From Spirochaetales bacterium (GTDB lineage: Bacteria; Spirochaetota; Spirochaetia; DAHUYW01), in assembly GCA_027306915.1 (NCBI GenBank), contig DAHUYW010000023.1:1-59669 (forward strand): 59,669 nt of DNA. Reading direction: 5' to 3'. The translations under genes and the position numbers were made by a program. Position 1 is the stretch's first letter; every line of letters begins with the position of its first letter. Under the pieces are notes generated by a model. It made no database searches. It was not told where the DNA came from and saw only the letters and a list, made by a program, of their open reading frames with translations. This document shows, in pieces, positions 21,763 to 30,588 of this stretch.

Positions 21763-21802
21763 GAGCCGGATCGGCAGGCCGACTGCGCCGCCGTTCCGGC
21801 TC
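21763..21802 (-). promoter_or_regulatory. Nested hairpin between ahcY and metK
   Basis: Perfect 8-bp arms GAGCCGGA (21763-21770) and TCCGGCTC (21795-21802) enclose a second 5-bp hairpin TCGGC/GCCGA (21771-21782). It fills the intercistronic gap, 7 bases after the ahcY stop and 15 bases before metK. There is no U-tract, so an RNA processing or translation-control element is more likely than a terminator. It does not look like a known SAM or SAH riboswitch. Confidence 0.4.
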
Positions 21803-21808
21803 GAAGCC

Positions 21809-23230
21809 TTAGTAGCGGTACAAGTCGCTCTTATAGGGACCGTCGATCTCGACGCTCAAGTATTCCGCCTGCTCCGGGCGCAGCTTCGTGAGCTTCGCTC
21901 CGACCCTCTCGAGATGGAGGCGAGCCACCTCCTCGTCCAGATGCTTGGGAAGCGTGTAGACCTTCCGCTCGTAGCTTTCGCGGCGGGTCCAGAGGTCCAG
22001 TTGGGCGAGAACCTGATTGGTGAAGGAGTTGGACATGACGAATGACGGGTGACCCGAGGCGCAGCCGAGGTTGACGAGACGCCCCTCGGCGAGGATGAAC
22101 ACCTCGTGCCCGTCGGGAAAGACATACTTGTCCACCTGCGGCTTGATGTTTTCCTTCATGACCTCGGGAAGCTTTGCGAGCTTGCCCACCTGAATCTCGT
22201 TGTCAAAATGCCCGATATTGCAGACAATCGCCTGGTTTCGCATCCTCTTCATATGCTCGGCAGTGATGACGTCCCGGTTGCCGGTCGCGGTGACATAGAT
22301 GTCGCCGACCCCGAGGGTGTCCTCGAGCGTGGTGACCTGGAAGCCCTCCATGGCCGCCTGTAGCGCGCAGATGGGGTCGACCTCGGTCACCACGACGCGG
22401 GCGCCCTGGCCGGCCAGCGATTCGGCGCAGCCCTTGCCGACGTCTCCGTAGCCGCATACGACGGCGGTCTTTCCCGCGATCATGACGTCGGTAGCCCGCT
22501 TTATCCCGTCAATAAGCGACTCTCGGCAGCCGTAGAGGTTGTCGAACTTGGATTTGGTGACCGAGTCGTTGACGTTTATTGCCGGCACCAGGAGACTCTT
22601 TTCCTTCTCCATGCGGTAGAGCCGGTGCACTCCCGTCGTCGTCTCCTCCGAGACCCCGACCCACTCGGCCACTGCGTCGTGCCACGTGCGCGGGCGCTCG
22701 GCAAGGATCCGGGCGAGGGCGCGCTGGAGAGCCGCCTCGTCATCGGTCTCGGCCTTCCGCTCAAGGACCGAAGGCTCATCTTCGGCCGCATAGCCGAGGT
22801 GAAGCATGAGGGTCGCATCCCCTCCGTCGTCCACCACGAGCTGGGGCCCCTTGCCTTCCGTAAAGGACAGCGCTTGCTCGAGGGCCCACCAGTACTCGTC
22901 GAGGCTCTCCCCCTTCCAGGCGAAGACGGGGATGCCGGCGGCGGCGATCGCTGCGGCCGCCTGATCCTGCGTGGAAAAGATGTTGCAGCTGCTCCAGCGA
23001 ACGTTCGCGCCGAGCTCGACAAGAGTCTCAATGAGCACCGCCGTTTCAATAGTCATATGGAGGGAACCGCTTATCCTCACGCCGGCAAGCGGCTTTGCCT
23101 TGCCGTATTTCTTGCGGAGGCTCATGAGGCCGGGCATCTCCGCCTCGGCGATGCGGATCTCTTTGCGCCCCCACTCGGCCAGGCTCATGTCGCGGACCTT
23201 ATAGTCCAGCTTTTCTCGCGTGGTTATCAT
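21809..23230 (-). CDS. ahcY: Adenosylhomocysteinase
   Basis: 473-residue SAH hydrolase, cleaving S-adenosylhomocysteine to adenosine and homocysteine with bound NAD+. It shows [21 protein letters not shown] near the N-terminus, [14 protein letters not shown], the NAD-binding motif [14 protein letters not shown], and the C-terminal YKSDLYRY that contributes to the cofactor site. It has the long form with the insertion typical of many bacterial AhcYs. Presence of ahcY means the detoxification route is direct SAH hydrolysis; no mtn or luxS is seen here. ATG 23230 follows GGAGAGGA. Confidence 0.97.
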   Translation of the reverse strand: MITTREKLDYKVRDMSLAEWGRKEIRIAEAEMPGLMSLRKKYGKAKPLAGVRISGSLHMTIETAVLIETLVELGANVRWSSCNIFSTQDQAAAAIAAAGIPVFAWKGESLDEYWWALEQALSFTEGKGPQLVVDDGGDATLMLHLGYAAEDEPSVLERKAETDDEAALQRALARILAERPRTWHDAVAEWVGVSEETTTGVHRLYRMEKEKSLLVPAINVNDSVTKSKFDNLYGCRESLIDGIKRATDVMIAGKTAVVCGYGDVGKGCAESLAGQGARVVVTEVDPICALQAAMEGFQVTTLEDTLGVGDIYVTATGNRDVITAEHMKRMRNQAIVCNIGHFDNEIQVGKLAKLPEVMKENIKPQVDKYVFPDGHEVFILAEGRLVNLGCASGHPSFVMSNSFTNQVLAQLDLWTRRESYERKVYTLPKHLDEEVARLHLERVGAKLTKLRPEQAEYLSVEIDGPYKSDLYRY

Positions 23231-23294
23231 TCATTCCTCTCCGGGCACCGTCATTTGGTCCAATCTCTCCACGGAATTGACAGGCGGTAGCGTT

Positions 23295-23322
23295 ATGGTA
23301 TATTCTGTCAAAGCTATACCAT
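23295..23322. promoter_or_regulatory. Perfect 8-bp inverted repeat, candidate operator between ahcY and wecA-like gene
   Basis: ATGGTATA (23295-23302), 12-base spacer, TATACCAT (23315-23322). It overlaps the -10 box of the predicted ahcY promoter and ends 2 bases before the -35 of the divergent wecA-like promoter. A dimeric regulator bound there could control both directions. Confidence 0.5.
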
Positions 23323-23341
23323 GTTTGACTAGCATGCTCAA
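23313..23341 (-). promoter_or_regulatory. Promoter of ahcY-metK
   Basis: Minus strand TTGAGC (23341-23336), 17 bases, TATAGC (23318-23313). The leader to ATG 23230 would be about 75 bases. Confidence 0.5.
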
Positions 23342-23351
23342 GTGATATACT
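23325..23351 (+). promoter_or_regulatory. Promoter of the wecA/tagO-like gene
   Basis: TTGACT (23325-23330), 15-base spacer, TATACT (23346-23351), then 10 bases to ATG 23362. The leader would be about 4 bases; CAACAGG offers only a weak ribosome-binding site. Confidence 0.5.
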
Positions 23352-23361
23352 CGACAACAGG

Positions 23362-24465
23362 ATGAACTTCCAGACCGTCGTCATTACCCTGGTTGCGATT
23401 GCCGCAAGCCTCATGCTCAACCTGATCTTCACCCCTTTGCTTCTTGGCCTGTCGCATCGCTTCGGTTGGTACGACGAGGTTAATCACCGCAAAATCCACA
23501 CGGGCCATATCCCGCGCATTGGCGGTGTGGGCATCTTCCTCTCGTTTCTTGTCGTCAGCCTCGTGTTTATTCTCCTGGGGCCGATCCTTCCCGCCCGGCT
23601 CGGAATCCAACCGATAGCGCACTATATACCCTTTCTGCTTGCATTTCTGGCAGTGAACCTGCTTGGGCTGATCGACGATTTCACGAACCTGCGCGCGCGG
23701 GTCAAGATCGTTATTCAAGCGGCCGCGGCGATCGTCGTGACGGTCTTCGGCGTCCCCTTCGCAGGCCTTTACATCCCGGGCACGGGTTTCGTCCTGCCGT
23801 TTGGGTTCGTCTCCTACCTGATAACCTTCCTCTGGGTGATCGGGATGTGCAATGCGGTGAACCTTATCGACGGTCTCGATGGGCTTGCCGGCGGGGTGAC
23901 TGCAATCGCCGCCCTCTCGATGGGGGTTGTCTTCTCGATTCAAGGGGCCTACGTATCGGCGCTTTTTGCCTTTGCGCTCGCCGGCGGTATCATAGCCTTT
24001 CTCTTTTTCCATATGCCGCAGGCCCGCCTCTTCATGGGCGACTCGGGCGCGCTGTTCATCGGTTTTGCGCTGGCCTCTCTCCCCCTGATTCAGCCGATCG
24101 ATTCGGCGGCGGGGATGCCGATTATCCTTTCGGCAACCATCCTTCTCGTTCCGCTTCTGGACACGGTTGCCGCGATCCTGCGCCGTCTCCGCCGGCACAC
24201 CCCTATCTCGGAACCGGACCGCGAGCACATCCATCATAAGCTGCTCGACCTCGGGGTCTCGAACGGCGGAATCCTTGCCATTCTCTACGCCATCGGCGTC
24301 TTGCTGGGGCTTAGCTCCATTGTCTGGGGGATCTACCCGGTGGACAGCGAGTTCCTCTGGGTTTTCCTGGCATGGGTTGTTGCGGTTGCTTTCTTCCTCG
24401 TGCTCGACAGGCTGAACCGGCGCCGCAAGAGCGCCCTCAAAGAGCGGCCGGCTTCCGACCGTTAG
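23362..24465 (+). CDS. wecA: Undecaprenyl-phosphate GlcNAc/HexNAc-1-phosphate transferase (WecA/TagO type)
   Basis: 367-residue polytopic membrane enzyme with about ten transmembrane segments. It moves a HexNAc-1-phosphate from UDP onto undecaprenyl phosphate, initiating surface glycan synthesis. Family motifs are HTGHIPRIGGVG, the double-Asp LLGLIDDFTNLR near residues 104-115, NAVNLIDGLDGLAGG with the catalytic Asp/Asn, FMGDSGALFIGF, and the cytoplasmic HIHHKLLDLG loop. These favour WecA/TagO over MraY. It is divergent from ahcY and convergent with jag, not clustered with the sugar-nucleotide operon at 1-4 kb, though a functional link is plausible. Confidence 0.9.
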   Translation: MNFQTVVITLVAIAASLMLNLIFTPLLLGLSHRFGWYDEVNHRKIHTGHIPRIGGVGIFLSFLVVSLVFILLGPILPARLGIQPIAHYIPFLLAFLAVNLLGLIDDFTNLRARVKIVIQAAAAIVVTVFGVPFAGLYIPGTGFVLPFGFVSYLITFLWVIGMCNAVNLIDGLDGLAGGVTAIAALSMGVVFSIQGAYVSALFAFALAGGIIAFLFFHMPQARLFMGDSGALFIGFALASLPLIQPIDSAAGMPIILSATILLVPLLDTVAAILRRLRRHTPISEPDREHIHHKLLDLGVSNGGILAILYAIGVLLGLSSIVWGIYPVDSEFLWVFLAWVVAVAFFLVLDRLNRRRKSALKERPASDR

Positions 24466-24525
24466 CGGGTCGGGAAAGAGCCGGCGGCCTCCTTCCGAAA
24501 GACGGCACCCTTCGTCAAAAACCGA

Positions 24526-25269
24526 TTAGGATTGCTGCCGGCGCTGATTTGCACCCCGATAGATGACGCGGACCTGCTTGTAAAGCCCCTCGCCTTCGCT
24601 TTTCGTATCGATGTCCTCGTAGCTGTTCAGCGTCGTGTGAATCAGACGACGCTCGAACGGGTTCATCGGCTCAAGGAGCTTCGACCCTCGATTTCGGCGG
24701 ACCTGCTCGGCCATCTCCGCGGCGAGACGAACGAGGCTGTCTTCACGCCGAGACCGGTAGTTCTCGGCGTCGACTATGATGCGGGTGCCGTTCTTGCCGA
24801 GCTTGCCGGCATATACGTTTGCAAGCACCTGAATCGCATCGAGATTCTTTCCTTTCTTTCCTATCAGGATGTTCGAGTGCTCTGAGACTATTCCAAGACC
24901 GACCCTTCGCTCGTCACGATGCAGTACCTCGAGCTTTCCGGGATACCCCATCTTGTCGATGAGCTTCTCCAGGAACTCGATAACCTGCGGCTCGAGCTCT
25001 CCCTGCGGCTCGAGGGGAGCGGAGCCGGCGGCGCGCGGCTGCTCGGGCGGGCGGCGCGTCCGGGGGCGCGACGGGACGCGCGGTTGCTCCTCTTCGGTCT
25101 CTTCCTCGTTTACGTGCACGCGGATGCGCACGCTCCCTCGCCGAAAGAGTCCGCTCTTCTTGGGCGCCTCCACGATCTCGACATCGAACTCCTCCTGGTC
25201 GAGAGCAAGTTCCTTGATCGCCTTGTCGATCGCCTCTTTTTCGGTCTTACCTTCAAACTCCTTTATCAT
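24526..25269 (-). CDS. jag: RNA-binding protein KhpB/Jag
   Basis: 247 residues in three parts. The Jag-N domain (1-53) contains KEAIDKAIKELAL and ends KSGLFRRGSVRIRV. A charged Pro/Arg/Glu-rich linker spans about 54-100. Then come a KH-II domain with IGKKGKNLDAIQVLANV and an R3H domain with EPMNPFERRLIHTTL. It binds RNA and in other bacteria works with KhpA and links to cell-envelope growth. It lies directly after yidC, the conserved spoIIIJ-jag order, with 32 bases between. It is the last gene of the rpmH-rnpA-yidC-jag unit. Confidence 0.93.
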   Translation of the reverse strand: MIKEFEGKTEKEAIDKAIKELALDQEEFDVEIVEAPKKSGLFRRGSVRIRVHVNEEETEEEQPRVPSRPRTRRPPEQPRAAGSAPLEPQGELEPQVIEFLEKLIDKMGYPGKLEVLHRDERRVGLGIVSEHSNILIGKKGKNLDAIQVLANVYAGKLGKNGTRIIVDAENYRSRREDSLVRLAAEMAEQVRRNRGSKLLEPMNPFERRLIHTTLNSYEDIDTKSEGEGLYKQVRVIYRGANQRRQQS

Positions 25270-25301
25270 GTGGGCTCCTCATGGGAATGGATATTGCAGG
25301 T

Positions 25302-27083
25302 TCACTTCCGCACAAGCCCCGGCTTTCGCCGCCTGGCGCGATTCATGATCATCTGCTGAACCGCGCTCAGGAGGTTGGTGACGGTCCAATAAACCAGAAG
25401 CCCCGATGGCACATTGTAGAGGATGAAAAAGAACATAACCGGCATCAAATAGGTGATGAGCAGCATGTTCTTGTTGGCCTGGCTGTCGGGGGCTTGCATC
25501 AGCTTGCTCGTGAGCAGCTGGCTTCCGACGTAGAGGAACGGAAGCACACGCAGATCGGTCCATCCAAGAATTGGGAGCGCAAAGTTGTGAAAATGGAGGA
25601 TCGACTCGGGCTGCGAAAGATCGGTGATCCAGCCGGGAATAAAGACCGCCCCGCGCAGCTGGAACTCGGTGTTCAGCAGGCCGTAGAGGGCAAAGAAGAC
25701 GGGCATCTGGAGAAGGAGCGGGAGGCACCCGCCAAGGGGGCTTACCCCTTCGCGCTTGTAGAGCGCCGCCATCTCCTGGTTGAGCTTGGTCGGGTTGCTC
25801 TTGTATTTCTCGCGCAGCTCGTTGAGCTTCGGCGTCAGGGCCTGCATCTTGCTGGTCGATTCGAAGCTCTTCCTCGTGAAGGGATAGAGGATGAGCTTGA
25901 TGAGAACCGTCAGCAGGATGATGGCAACTCCCCAGTTCGGGACGAGCTTGTAGAAAAGCTGGAGGAAGAAGTTGAGGATATCCTCCAGCCACCCGAGGAG
26001 CGGCGTCGTGTCGAGCACCTTTTCAAGGTCGAGCCCCGAGGTCCCGAAGGCGTTCTTCGAAGGATTGTCGAAGGTTCCGAGGATGCGAGGATCCTTCGGC
26101 CCAAGGTAGAACTGAAAGAGGCTCGAGCTTGTCGAGCTGTTGATCGGCGGCCGCGAGAACAGAAGCTGCGAGGCGTAGACTACCCCCTCAATCGGCTTGT
26201 TGGAGTAGGTGACAGCGTACTTCGTCGCGTCGGGGATCGCTATCGCGGTGAAGTATTTGCCGACGATCGAGGTCCAGCTTATGTGCTGATCGAAGGTCTT
26301 TTCGCCCTTGGCGGGAGGGTTGATGGTTGCTCGCTTGCCGTCGCGGTAGGTGTAGAAGTGGCGGAACTCACCCTGATCGCCGAGCTTCACGAACTTCGGG
26401 CCGATCTGCGGGCCGAACTGAAGGGTATAGGCAAAGCCTCCCGAATCGAGATTCGGAGCCGCATTCACGCTGTTCTGAACCGATATCTTGAGCTCCATCA
26501 TGTAGCTGCGCGGATGGAAGATGTAGGTTTTCGTCAGAAGGAAGGGGACCGGCGCCGTGCCGGCCCCGCCGGGCGCCAGGAACTCGCGAGAGAACTCGTA
26601 GGTCGTGTCGCTTACCTTCGTGAAATGAAAAAGGGCGTCCGTGTAGGGACTGTTCGGACCCCCGAAGGCAAGGTTGAAGGCGGTCACTCCGCTCGTCCCG
26701 CTGTTCACGATCTCGAGGGGGCGTCCATTGTCAAGCTGCTTCAGAAGCTCGAACTTCTCGACTGCCCCGCCTCGGCTAGTGAAGACCACCCGAAGGAGGT
26801 CCGTCTGCAAAAGGTAGGTCTCGTCGGTCAACCCCTTCGAATCGGTCGGCGCCGGCTCGACGGCCGTTATGGTCGTGAGCGTCCCGGGGCCGGCCGGCCC
26901 ACCGGCGCTCGAAAGGGGAGCCGCCGGCTGGCTTTGCGGGCTCGCCGTGCTCTCGGTGGCCGCAAGCGGCTTCTGGGGCTCGATCGGCGTCTTCGGCTGC
27001 GGAAAGAGGACTCCTTGGAGAAAGAATCCGACCGATATAATCACCACCGAGAGGACGACTGCGAGTAGTGTTCTCTTATCCAT
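25302..27083 (-). CDS. yidC: Membrane protein insertase YidC (Gram-negative long form)
   Basis: 593 residues. TM1 at residues 6-26 is followed by a large periplasmic beta-sandwich domain of about 300 residues, and then the core insertase: NWGVAIILLTVLIKLILYPFT with the conserved arginine region following, a cytoplasmic hairpin (KLNELREKYKSNPTKLNQEMAALYK), GGCLPLLLQMPVFFALY, and two C-terminal TMs. The long periplasmic domain is the diderm form. ATG 27083 follows a TGGAGA site. It lies between rnpA and jag in the standard origin-proximal order. Confidence 0.96.
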   Translation of the reverse strand: MDKRTLLAVVLSVVIISVGFFLQGVLFPQPKTPIEPQKPLAATESTASPQSQPAAPLSSAGGPAGPGTLTTITAVEPAPTDSKGLTDETYLLQTDLLRVVFTSRGGAVEKFELLKQLDNGRPLEIVNSGTSGVTAFNLAFGGPNSPYTDALFHFTKVSDTTYEFSREFLAPGGAGTAPVPFLLTKTYIFHPRSYMMELKISVQNSVNAAPNLDSGGFAYTLQFGPQIGPKFVKLGDQGEFRHFYTYRDGKRATINPPAKGEKTFDQHISWTSIVGKYFTAIAIPDATKYAVTYSNKPIEGVVYASQLLFSRPPINSSTSSSLFQFYLGPKDPRILGTFDNPSKNAFGTSGLDLEKVLDTTPLLGWLEDILNFFLQLFYKLVPNWGVAIILLTVLIKLILYPFTRKSFESTSKMQALTPKLNELREKYKSNPTKLNQEMAALYKREGVSPLGGCLPLLLQMPVFFALYGLLNTEFQLRGAVFIPGWITDLSQPESILHFHNFALPILGWTDLRVLPFLYVGSQLLTSKLMQAPDSQANKNMLLITYLMPVMFFFILYNVPSGLLVYWTVTNLLSAVQQMIMNRARRRKPGLVRK

Positions 27084-27101
27084 TGTGTCTCCACTGTACC
27101 A

Positions 27102-27470
27102 TCAAGATCTGGGGGCTTCGGAGGCACCTGGCGTAAGGAGCCCCGCTTTCCGAAAGAGGTTCACGAGATCCGTCCTTCGACGGGCGCTTTCGGCCTCGCT
27201 GGGGTAAAGAATCACCGCTACGTCGTACCCCGGCACGAGGTCGCCCTTCAGGTTCCGGTAGGTTTCTCTCACGACCCGCTTGGCGTAATTCCGCTTCACG
27301 GCATTGCCAAACTTTCGTGAGAGGGATATCGCCAACCGGCTAAAGCAAAGGTCGTTTGCCAGGTATCGCAGCTTCAATCCGGGGCAGCTCACCTGGCTCG
27401 GGGAACCGAAGACCCTCTTCAGGTCGGTCCTTTTCGATATCCTCTCGCGCTTAGTAAGGCTTCTTCTCAT
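27102..27470 (-). CDS. rnpA: Ribonuclease P protein component
   Basis: 122-residue basic protein that assists RNase P RNA in 5' maturation of tRNAs. [20 protein letters not shown] contains the family signature (RNxxKRxxRE type), and [10 protein letters not shown] precedes it. The start at 27470 overlaps the end of rpmH by 20 bases, the usual tight rpmH-rnpA coupling. The C-terminal ten residues ([10 protein letters not shown]) extend past the fold. Confidence 0.92.
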   Translation of the reverse strand: MRRSLTKRERISKRTDLKRVFGSPSQVSCPGLKLRYLANDLCFSRLAISLSRKFGNAVKRNYAKRVVRETYRNLKGDLVPGYDVAVILYPSEAESARRRTDLVNLFRKAGLLTPGASEAPRS

Positions 27471-27606
27471 CGGAGACAGTCAGCTTGAGCCTTCCCTTCC
27501 TTCTCCGTCGGGATAGAACCACACGTCCGTTGCGAGTCTTCATTCGAGCGCGAAAGCCCAGCTTGCGAGTTCGCTTCGTCTTGCTCGGCTGGTATGTCCG
27601 TTTCAT
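27451..27606 (-). CDS. rpmH: Ribosomal protein bL34
   Basis: 51 residues starting [20 protein letters not shown], nearly the consensus bL34. ATG 27606 has GAGGAG 8 bases upstream; the in-frame extension to 27633 is not part of the family. It is slightly longer than usual (44-47) because of the C-terminal [10 protein letters not shown], which overlaps rnpA. Its own strong promoter lies 56-85 bases upstream, within the end of dciA. Confidence 0.97.
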   Translation of the reverse strand: MKRTYQPSKTKRTRKLGFRARMKTRNGRVVLSRRRRKGRLKLTVSDEKKPY

Positions 27607-27661
27607 CAGGAAGTCTCCTCTGTTCGACGGCAACTACCGGATCCCCGTCGATGAGGATATG

Positions 27662-27691
27662 AGTATACTTTTTTGTCCGTTCGCGTGTCAA
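27662..27691 (-). promoter_or_regulatory. Strong promoter of rpmH-rnpA-yidC-jag
   Basis: Minus strand TTGACA (27691-27686), 18 bases, TATACT (27667-27662). The -35 overlaps the dciA stop codon. The leader is about 50 bases with a normal GAGGAG ribosome-binding site. Confidence 0.75.
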
Positions 27692-28170
27692 CTCTTGCCG
27701 CTGGCACGCTTGTTGATACCGTCCCCTAGGCGCTCGAGAATAGTCCGTAGCTCGCGATCCCGAATACGCTCGAGTGCCTCCTCCGCGGAGGCGGCGGCCC
27801 CGGGGTCGGGAGTCGGTTGCGGCTCGACTCGCCCGGCCGGCGGCTCCTCTTGCGGCTGGCTGCTCTCGGCCGGCCGTTCCCCCGTCCGCGGAAGCTGCAG
27901 GCGAAGGGAGCGGATCCCCAGATCGGGAAACCGTCGGCGCAGCGCATCGAGCAGGCTGTGCTGCCGAAGCTGGAGCAGCTGGATCCATCCCGGATGGTCG
28001 GCTTCCACCAGGACGACTCCGTTGCGAATATCCTTGATTTCGGAATGGGCGGAGAGCTGCTCGCCGGCTATCTGTTCCCAGCTGCCGAAAAAGTCGGCAT
28101 ACTGCTCGCCCTTTTCCAAGAGCCGGCGGTCCAGGAGGGACCGAAAAATGTCGCCCGCTTTCTCCATCAT
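27688..28170 (-). CDS. dciA: DciA/DUF721-family protein (probable replicative helicase loader)
   Basis: 160-residue protein. The N-terminal 90 residues are a DUF721/DciA domain: FRSLLDRRLLEKGEQYADFF, WEQIAGEQLSAHSE, and VVLVEADHPGWIQLLQLRQ. DciA loads DnaB in bacteria lacking DnaC/DnaI. The C-terminal half is Pro/Glu-rich then a short helix (ERIRDRELRTILERL). ATG 28170 overlaps the recF stop (ATGA). Position between recF and rpmH is the same as in treponemes, as I recall. Confidence 0.88.
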   Translation of the reverse strand: MMEKAGDIFRSLLDRRLLEKGEQYADFFGSWEQIAGEQLSAHSEIKDIRNGVVLVEADHPGWIQLLQLRQHSLLDALRRRFPDLGIRSLRLQLPRTGERPAESSQPQEEPPAGRVEPQPTPDPGAAASAEEALERIRDRELRTILERLGDGINKRASGKS

Positions 28171-29261
28171 GGCATTATAACCCCGTTGGCCACATGATAG
28201 ATACGTGTAGCATCGGTCTGCCAATTCCGATACTGCTCGTCGGGCAAGAAGGTAAAGAAGGCCTGCTCACTCTCGGGCAGCGCATCGAGAAAACGCCGCC
28301 GGCGGATCGGGTCCAGCTCGAGGAGGACATCATCGAGGAGAAGCACCGGCTTTCGCCGGATGCGCCGCTGCAGAAATCTCGCCTGCGCCACCCGCAGAAT
28401 GAGCGAGATGAGGCGGAGCTGCCCGGTCGAGGCTACCTTCGCGAAGTTCTCTTCGCCGAGCATGAAATGGAATCGGTCGCGGTGGGGTCCGCTCGTCGTC
28501 ACCCCGAGATCGAGGTCGACTCCCGCCTTGGCCTCGAAGGCGCGGAGAACCGTTTCCTTGGTCGCCGCCTCGCCCCAGGAGGGGAGATAGTCAAGCCTTA
28601 GATCTCCGGCCACGCCGGAGATCCGCTGGAATGACTCGCGGAAGGTTTCGTTGAAGTCGCCTAGCGCCTGGATACGCAGCCCCTGAATCTCAAGCCCCGC
28701 CTCCGCGAGTCCGATATCCAGGGCTTCGATCACGTCGCTTCGGCGCTCTTTCAGGGCGCTGTTGCGCATGCGTAGGAGCCGGTTGTACCTTCGCAACAGA
28801 TCGATGAAAAGCGGATCGCAGAGGCTCATGGTCTGATTGAGAAACCACCGCCGGTATTCCGGCCCTCCGGTTACGAGCAGGAAATCATCGTGGGAAAAAA
28901 CGAGGCAGGGAATGTTCGAGATGAGCTCTTTGCGGTCACTTACGGCTTTGTCGTTGACGCGGATCTCCTTCTTGTCCCGCTCGACCTTGATCATGAGATT
29001 GAGCTGCCCTTCGCCAAGCGACGCTCGCTCGCCGCGCCGGTAGTCCGCATGTAAGGACATGTCGGTTTCCCCTCGGCGAACGATCAGCCCATCGCTTCGA
29101 GTTCGAAAAGACGAGCCAAAGCAAAGGTAGTAGATCGCCTCGAGGATGTTGGTTTTGCCCTGCCCGTTCTCGCCGACGAAAAACACCCGTGGCGCATCAA
29201 GCCCCACCTCGCCGTCGGCCAGGTTCCGGTAGTGGTAGCACCGCACCGAGAGGAAGGCCAT
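28167..29261 (-). CDS. recF: Recombination mediator RecF
   Basis: 364-residue SMC-like ATPase that helps load RecA at gaps. Walker A FVGENGQGKTNILEA (residues 28-42), YYLCFGSSFRTRS, signature STGQLRLISLILRVAQA and Walker B VLLLDDVLLELD are present. It starts 6 bases after the dnaN stop and its stop overlaps dciA, so dnaN-recF-dciA are co-transcribed. Length is normal. Confidence 0.96.
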   Translation of the reverse strand: MAFLSVRCYHYRNLADGEVGLDAPRVFFVGENGQGKTNILEAIYYLCFGSSFRTRSDGLIVRRGETDMSLHADYRRGERASLGEGQLNLMIKVERDKKEIRVNDKAVSDRKELISNIPCLVFSHDDFLLVTGGPEYRRWFLNQTMSLCDPLFIDLLRRYNRLLRMRNSALKERRSDVIEALDIGLAEAGLEIQGLRIQALGDFNETFRESFQRISGVAGDLRLDYLPSWGEAATKETVLRAFEAKAGVDLDLGVTTSGPHRDRFHFMLGEENFAKVASTGQLRLISLILRVAQARFLQRRIRRKPVLLLDDVLLELDPIRRRRFLDALPESEQAFFTFLPDEQYRNWQTDATRIYHVANGVIMP

Positions 29262-29267
29262 TTCCCC

Positions 29268-30371
29268 TCAGTCGATCTGCATGGGCATGATGATGTGAAA
29301 GTAGTCCTTGTCCGGGACGGGATAGACCGAGATTGCCTTCGTCGGCTCGGTGAAGCGGAGGCTGACCTCCTCCTCCTCCATGACGCGAAGCGGCTCCATA
29401 AGGTAAAGGTAGTTGAGGGCAATCGAGACCTCGGGGCCGCTGTAGGTGCAGGATATCTCCTCTTTTGCGACACCGATCTCGCTCTCTTCCGACTTCATGG
29501 TGAGCCCATTCGCGTCCAGGATCAAATAGACCCGCCGGGATTTCTGCTCCACGAGAAGGGAGACCCGCTTGAGCGCCTCGAGCAGCTCCTCTCGCTTGGC
29601 GACCACCTGGTTTGTCTGCCGCTCGGGAATGACGCGCCGGTAGTTCGGAAACTGCCCCTCAATGAGGGTGGACCAGATCTTCTGGCTGTCGAATTGGACG
29701 AAGATGCTCTTGTCCGAGATTGCGAGGGAGAGGTTTCCCTCTCCGCTCGACAGCTTTCGAATAAGCTGCAGCACCTTCGTCGGAACGATCACCCCGTCAA
29801 AAGAGTCTATCTTCGTCTCAAGCGGACGACTCATGAAGGAGAGCCGCCGCCCGTCCGTGCCGACCAGCGCAAGGCGCTCCCCCTGGTTTTCGAAAAAAAC
29901 CCCGTTCATAAAATAGCGGGTCTCGTCGTCGGAAACCGCAAAGATCGTCTCGGCGATCATCTCGTTAAGGTCCTTCTGGGGAAACGAGAAGTACTTGTCG
30001 CCCGATGTTTCCTTGAACTCGGGGAACTTGTCCGCCGCGATGCTCTTCAGCTGGAAGTCGATCTTCTTGGCACGCGGCCGAATGACAAGCCTGCCGTCTT
30101 GCTGCTCGAATTCGACCTCTCCGTCGGGAAGGCTGCGAAGAATGCCGAGAAGCTTGTCACAGAATACCGTCGTGCTGCCGCTCTGCGTTACTTCCACCGG
30201 AATGCGGGTCTCAAATCCAACCTTCAAATCGGTCGCCTTGAGAGTCAGTGTGTTCCTATCCGCGCTCAAGAGGACATTCGAGAGAATCGAAAGGGCGTTG
30301 CGTGTGGAGATAATCTCCTGCGCCACGGCGACTTCCTTGAGAATGGCGTTCTTGTCACTGACGAATCTCAT
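29268..30371 (-). CDS. dnaN: DNA polymerase III beta sliding clamp
   Basis: 367 residues from ATG 30371, forming the three-repeat processivity clamp. MRFVSDKNAILKEV is the standard start and PMQID the standard C-terminus, where the last residues form the hydrophobic protein-binding cleft with LNYLYLMEPLR. GAGGAG lies 7-9 bases before the ATG, favouring it over the codon at 30389. The 217-base gap to dnaA contains no gene; I see only weak promoter-like elements and loose DnaA-box-like stretches such as TGTACACA. Confidence 0.97.
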   Translation of the reverse strand: MRFVSDKNAILKEVAVAQEIISTRNALSILSNVLLSADRNTLTLKATDLKVGFETRIPVEVTQSGSTTVFCDKLLGILRSLPDGEVEFEQQDGRLVIRPRAKKIDFQLKSIAADKFPEFKETSGDKYFSFPQKDLNEMIAETIFAVSDDETRYFMNGVFFENQGERLALVGTDGRRLSFMSRPLETKIDSFDGVIVPTKVLQLIRKLSSGEGNLSLAISDKSIFVQFDSQKIWSTLIEGQFPNYRRVIPERQTNQVVAKREELLEALKRVSLLVEQKSRRVYLILDANGLTMKSEESEIGVAKEEISCTYSGPEVSIALNYLYLMEPLRVMEEEEVSLRFTEPTKAISVYPVPDKDYFHIIMPMQID

Positions 30372-30588
30372 AGCGTGCTCCTCTTTCACTATTGGTAGAG
30401 ATAAGAATTCTAGCAGTCATAGTAATAGGGCCTGTTGAAATGTGAGTAAGGGCAACAAGTATCGATCCACTCGGAAGTTGCCGTTGGGAGTAACTGCGGC
30501 AACCTATGAAGGTTCTGTACACATGCCCACAAAGGATGAGCTGTCCTCACTGCTTTTCCTCCGTCTGCCCACAGTCTATCAACATTGC

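Noticed and set aside
21749..21808. SAM riboswitch before metK
   Set aside because: The gap is too short and lacks SAM-I/II/III core sequences; recorded only as a nested hairpin.
23231..23361. SAH riboswitch in the ahcY leader
   Set aside because: The leader lacks the conserved SAH-riboswitch core. Only an inverted repeat that overlaps the promoter was found, which fits a protein operator better.
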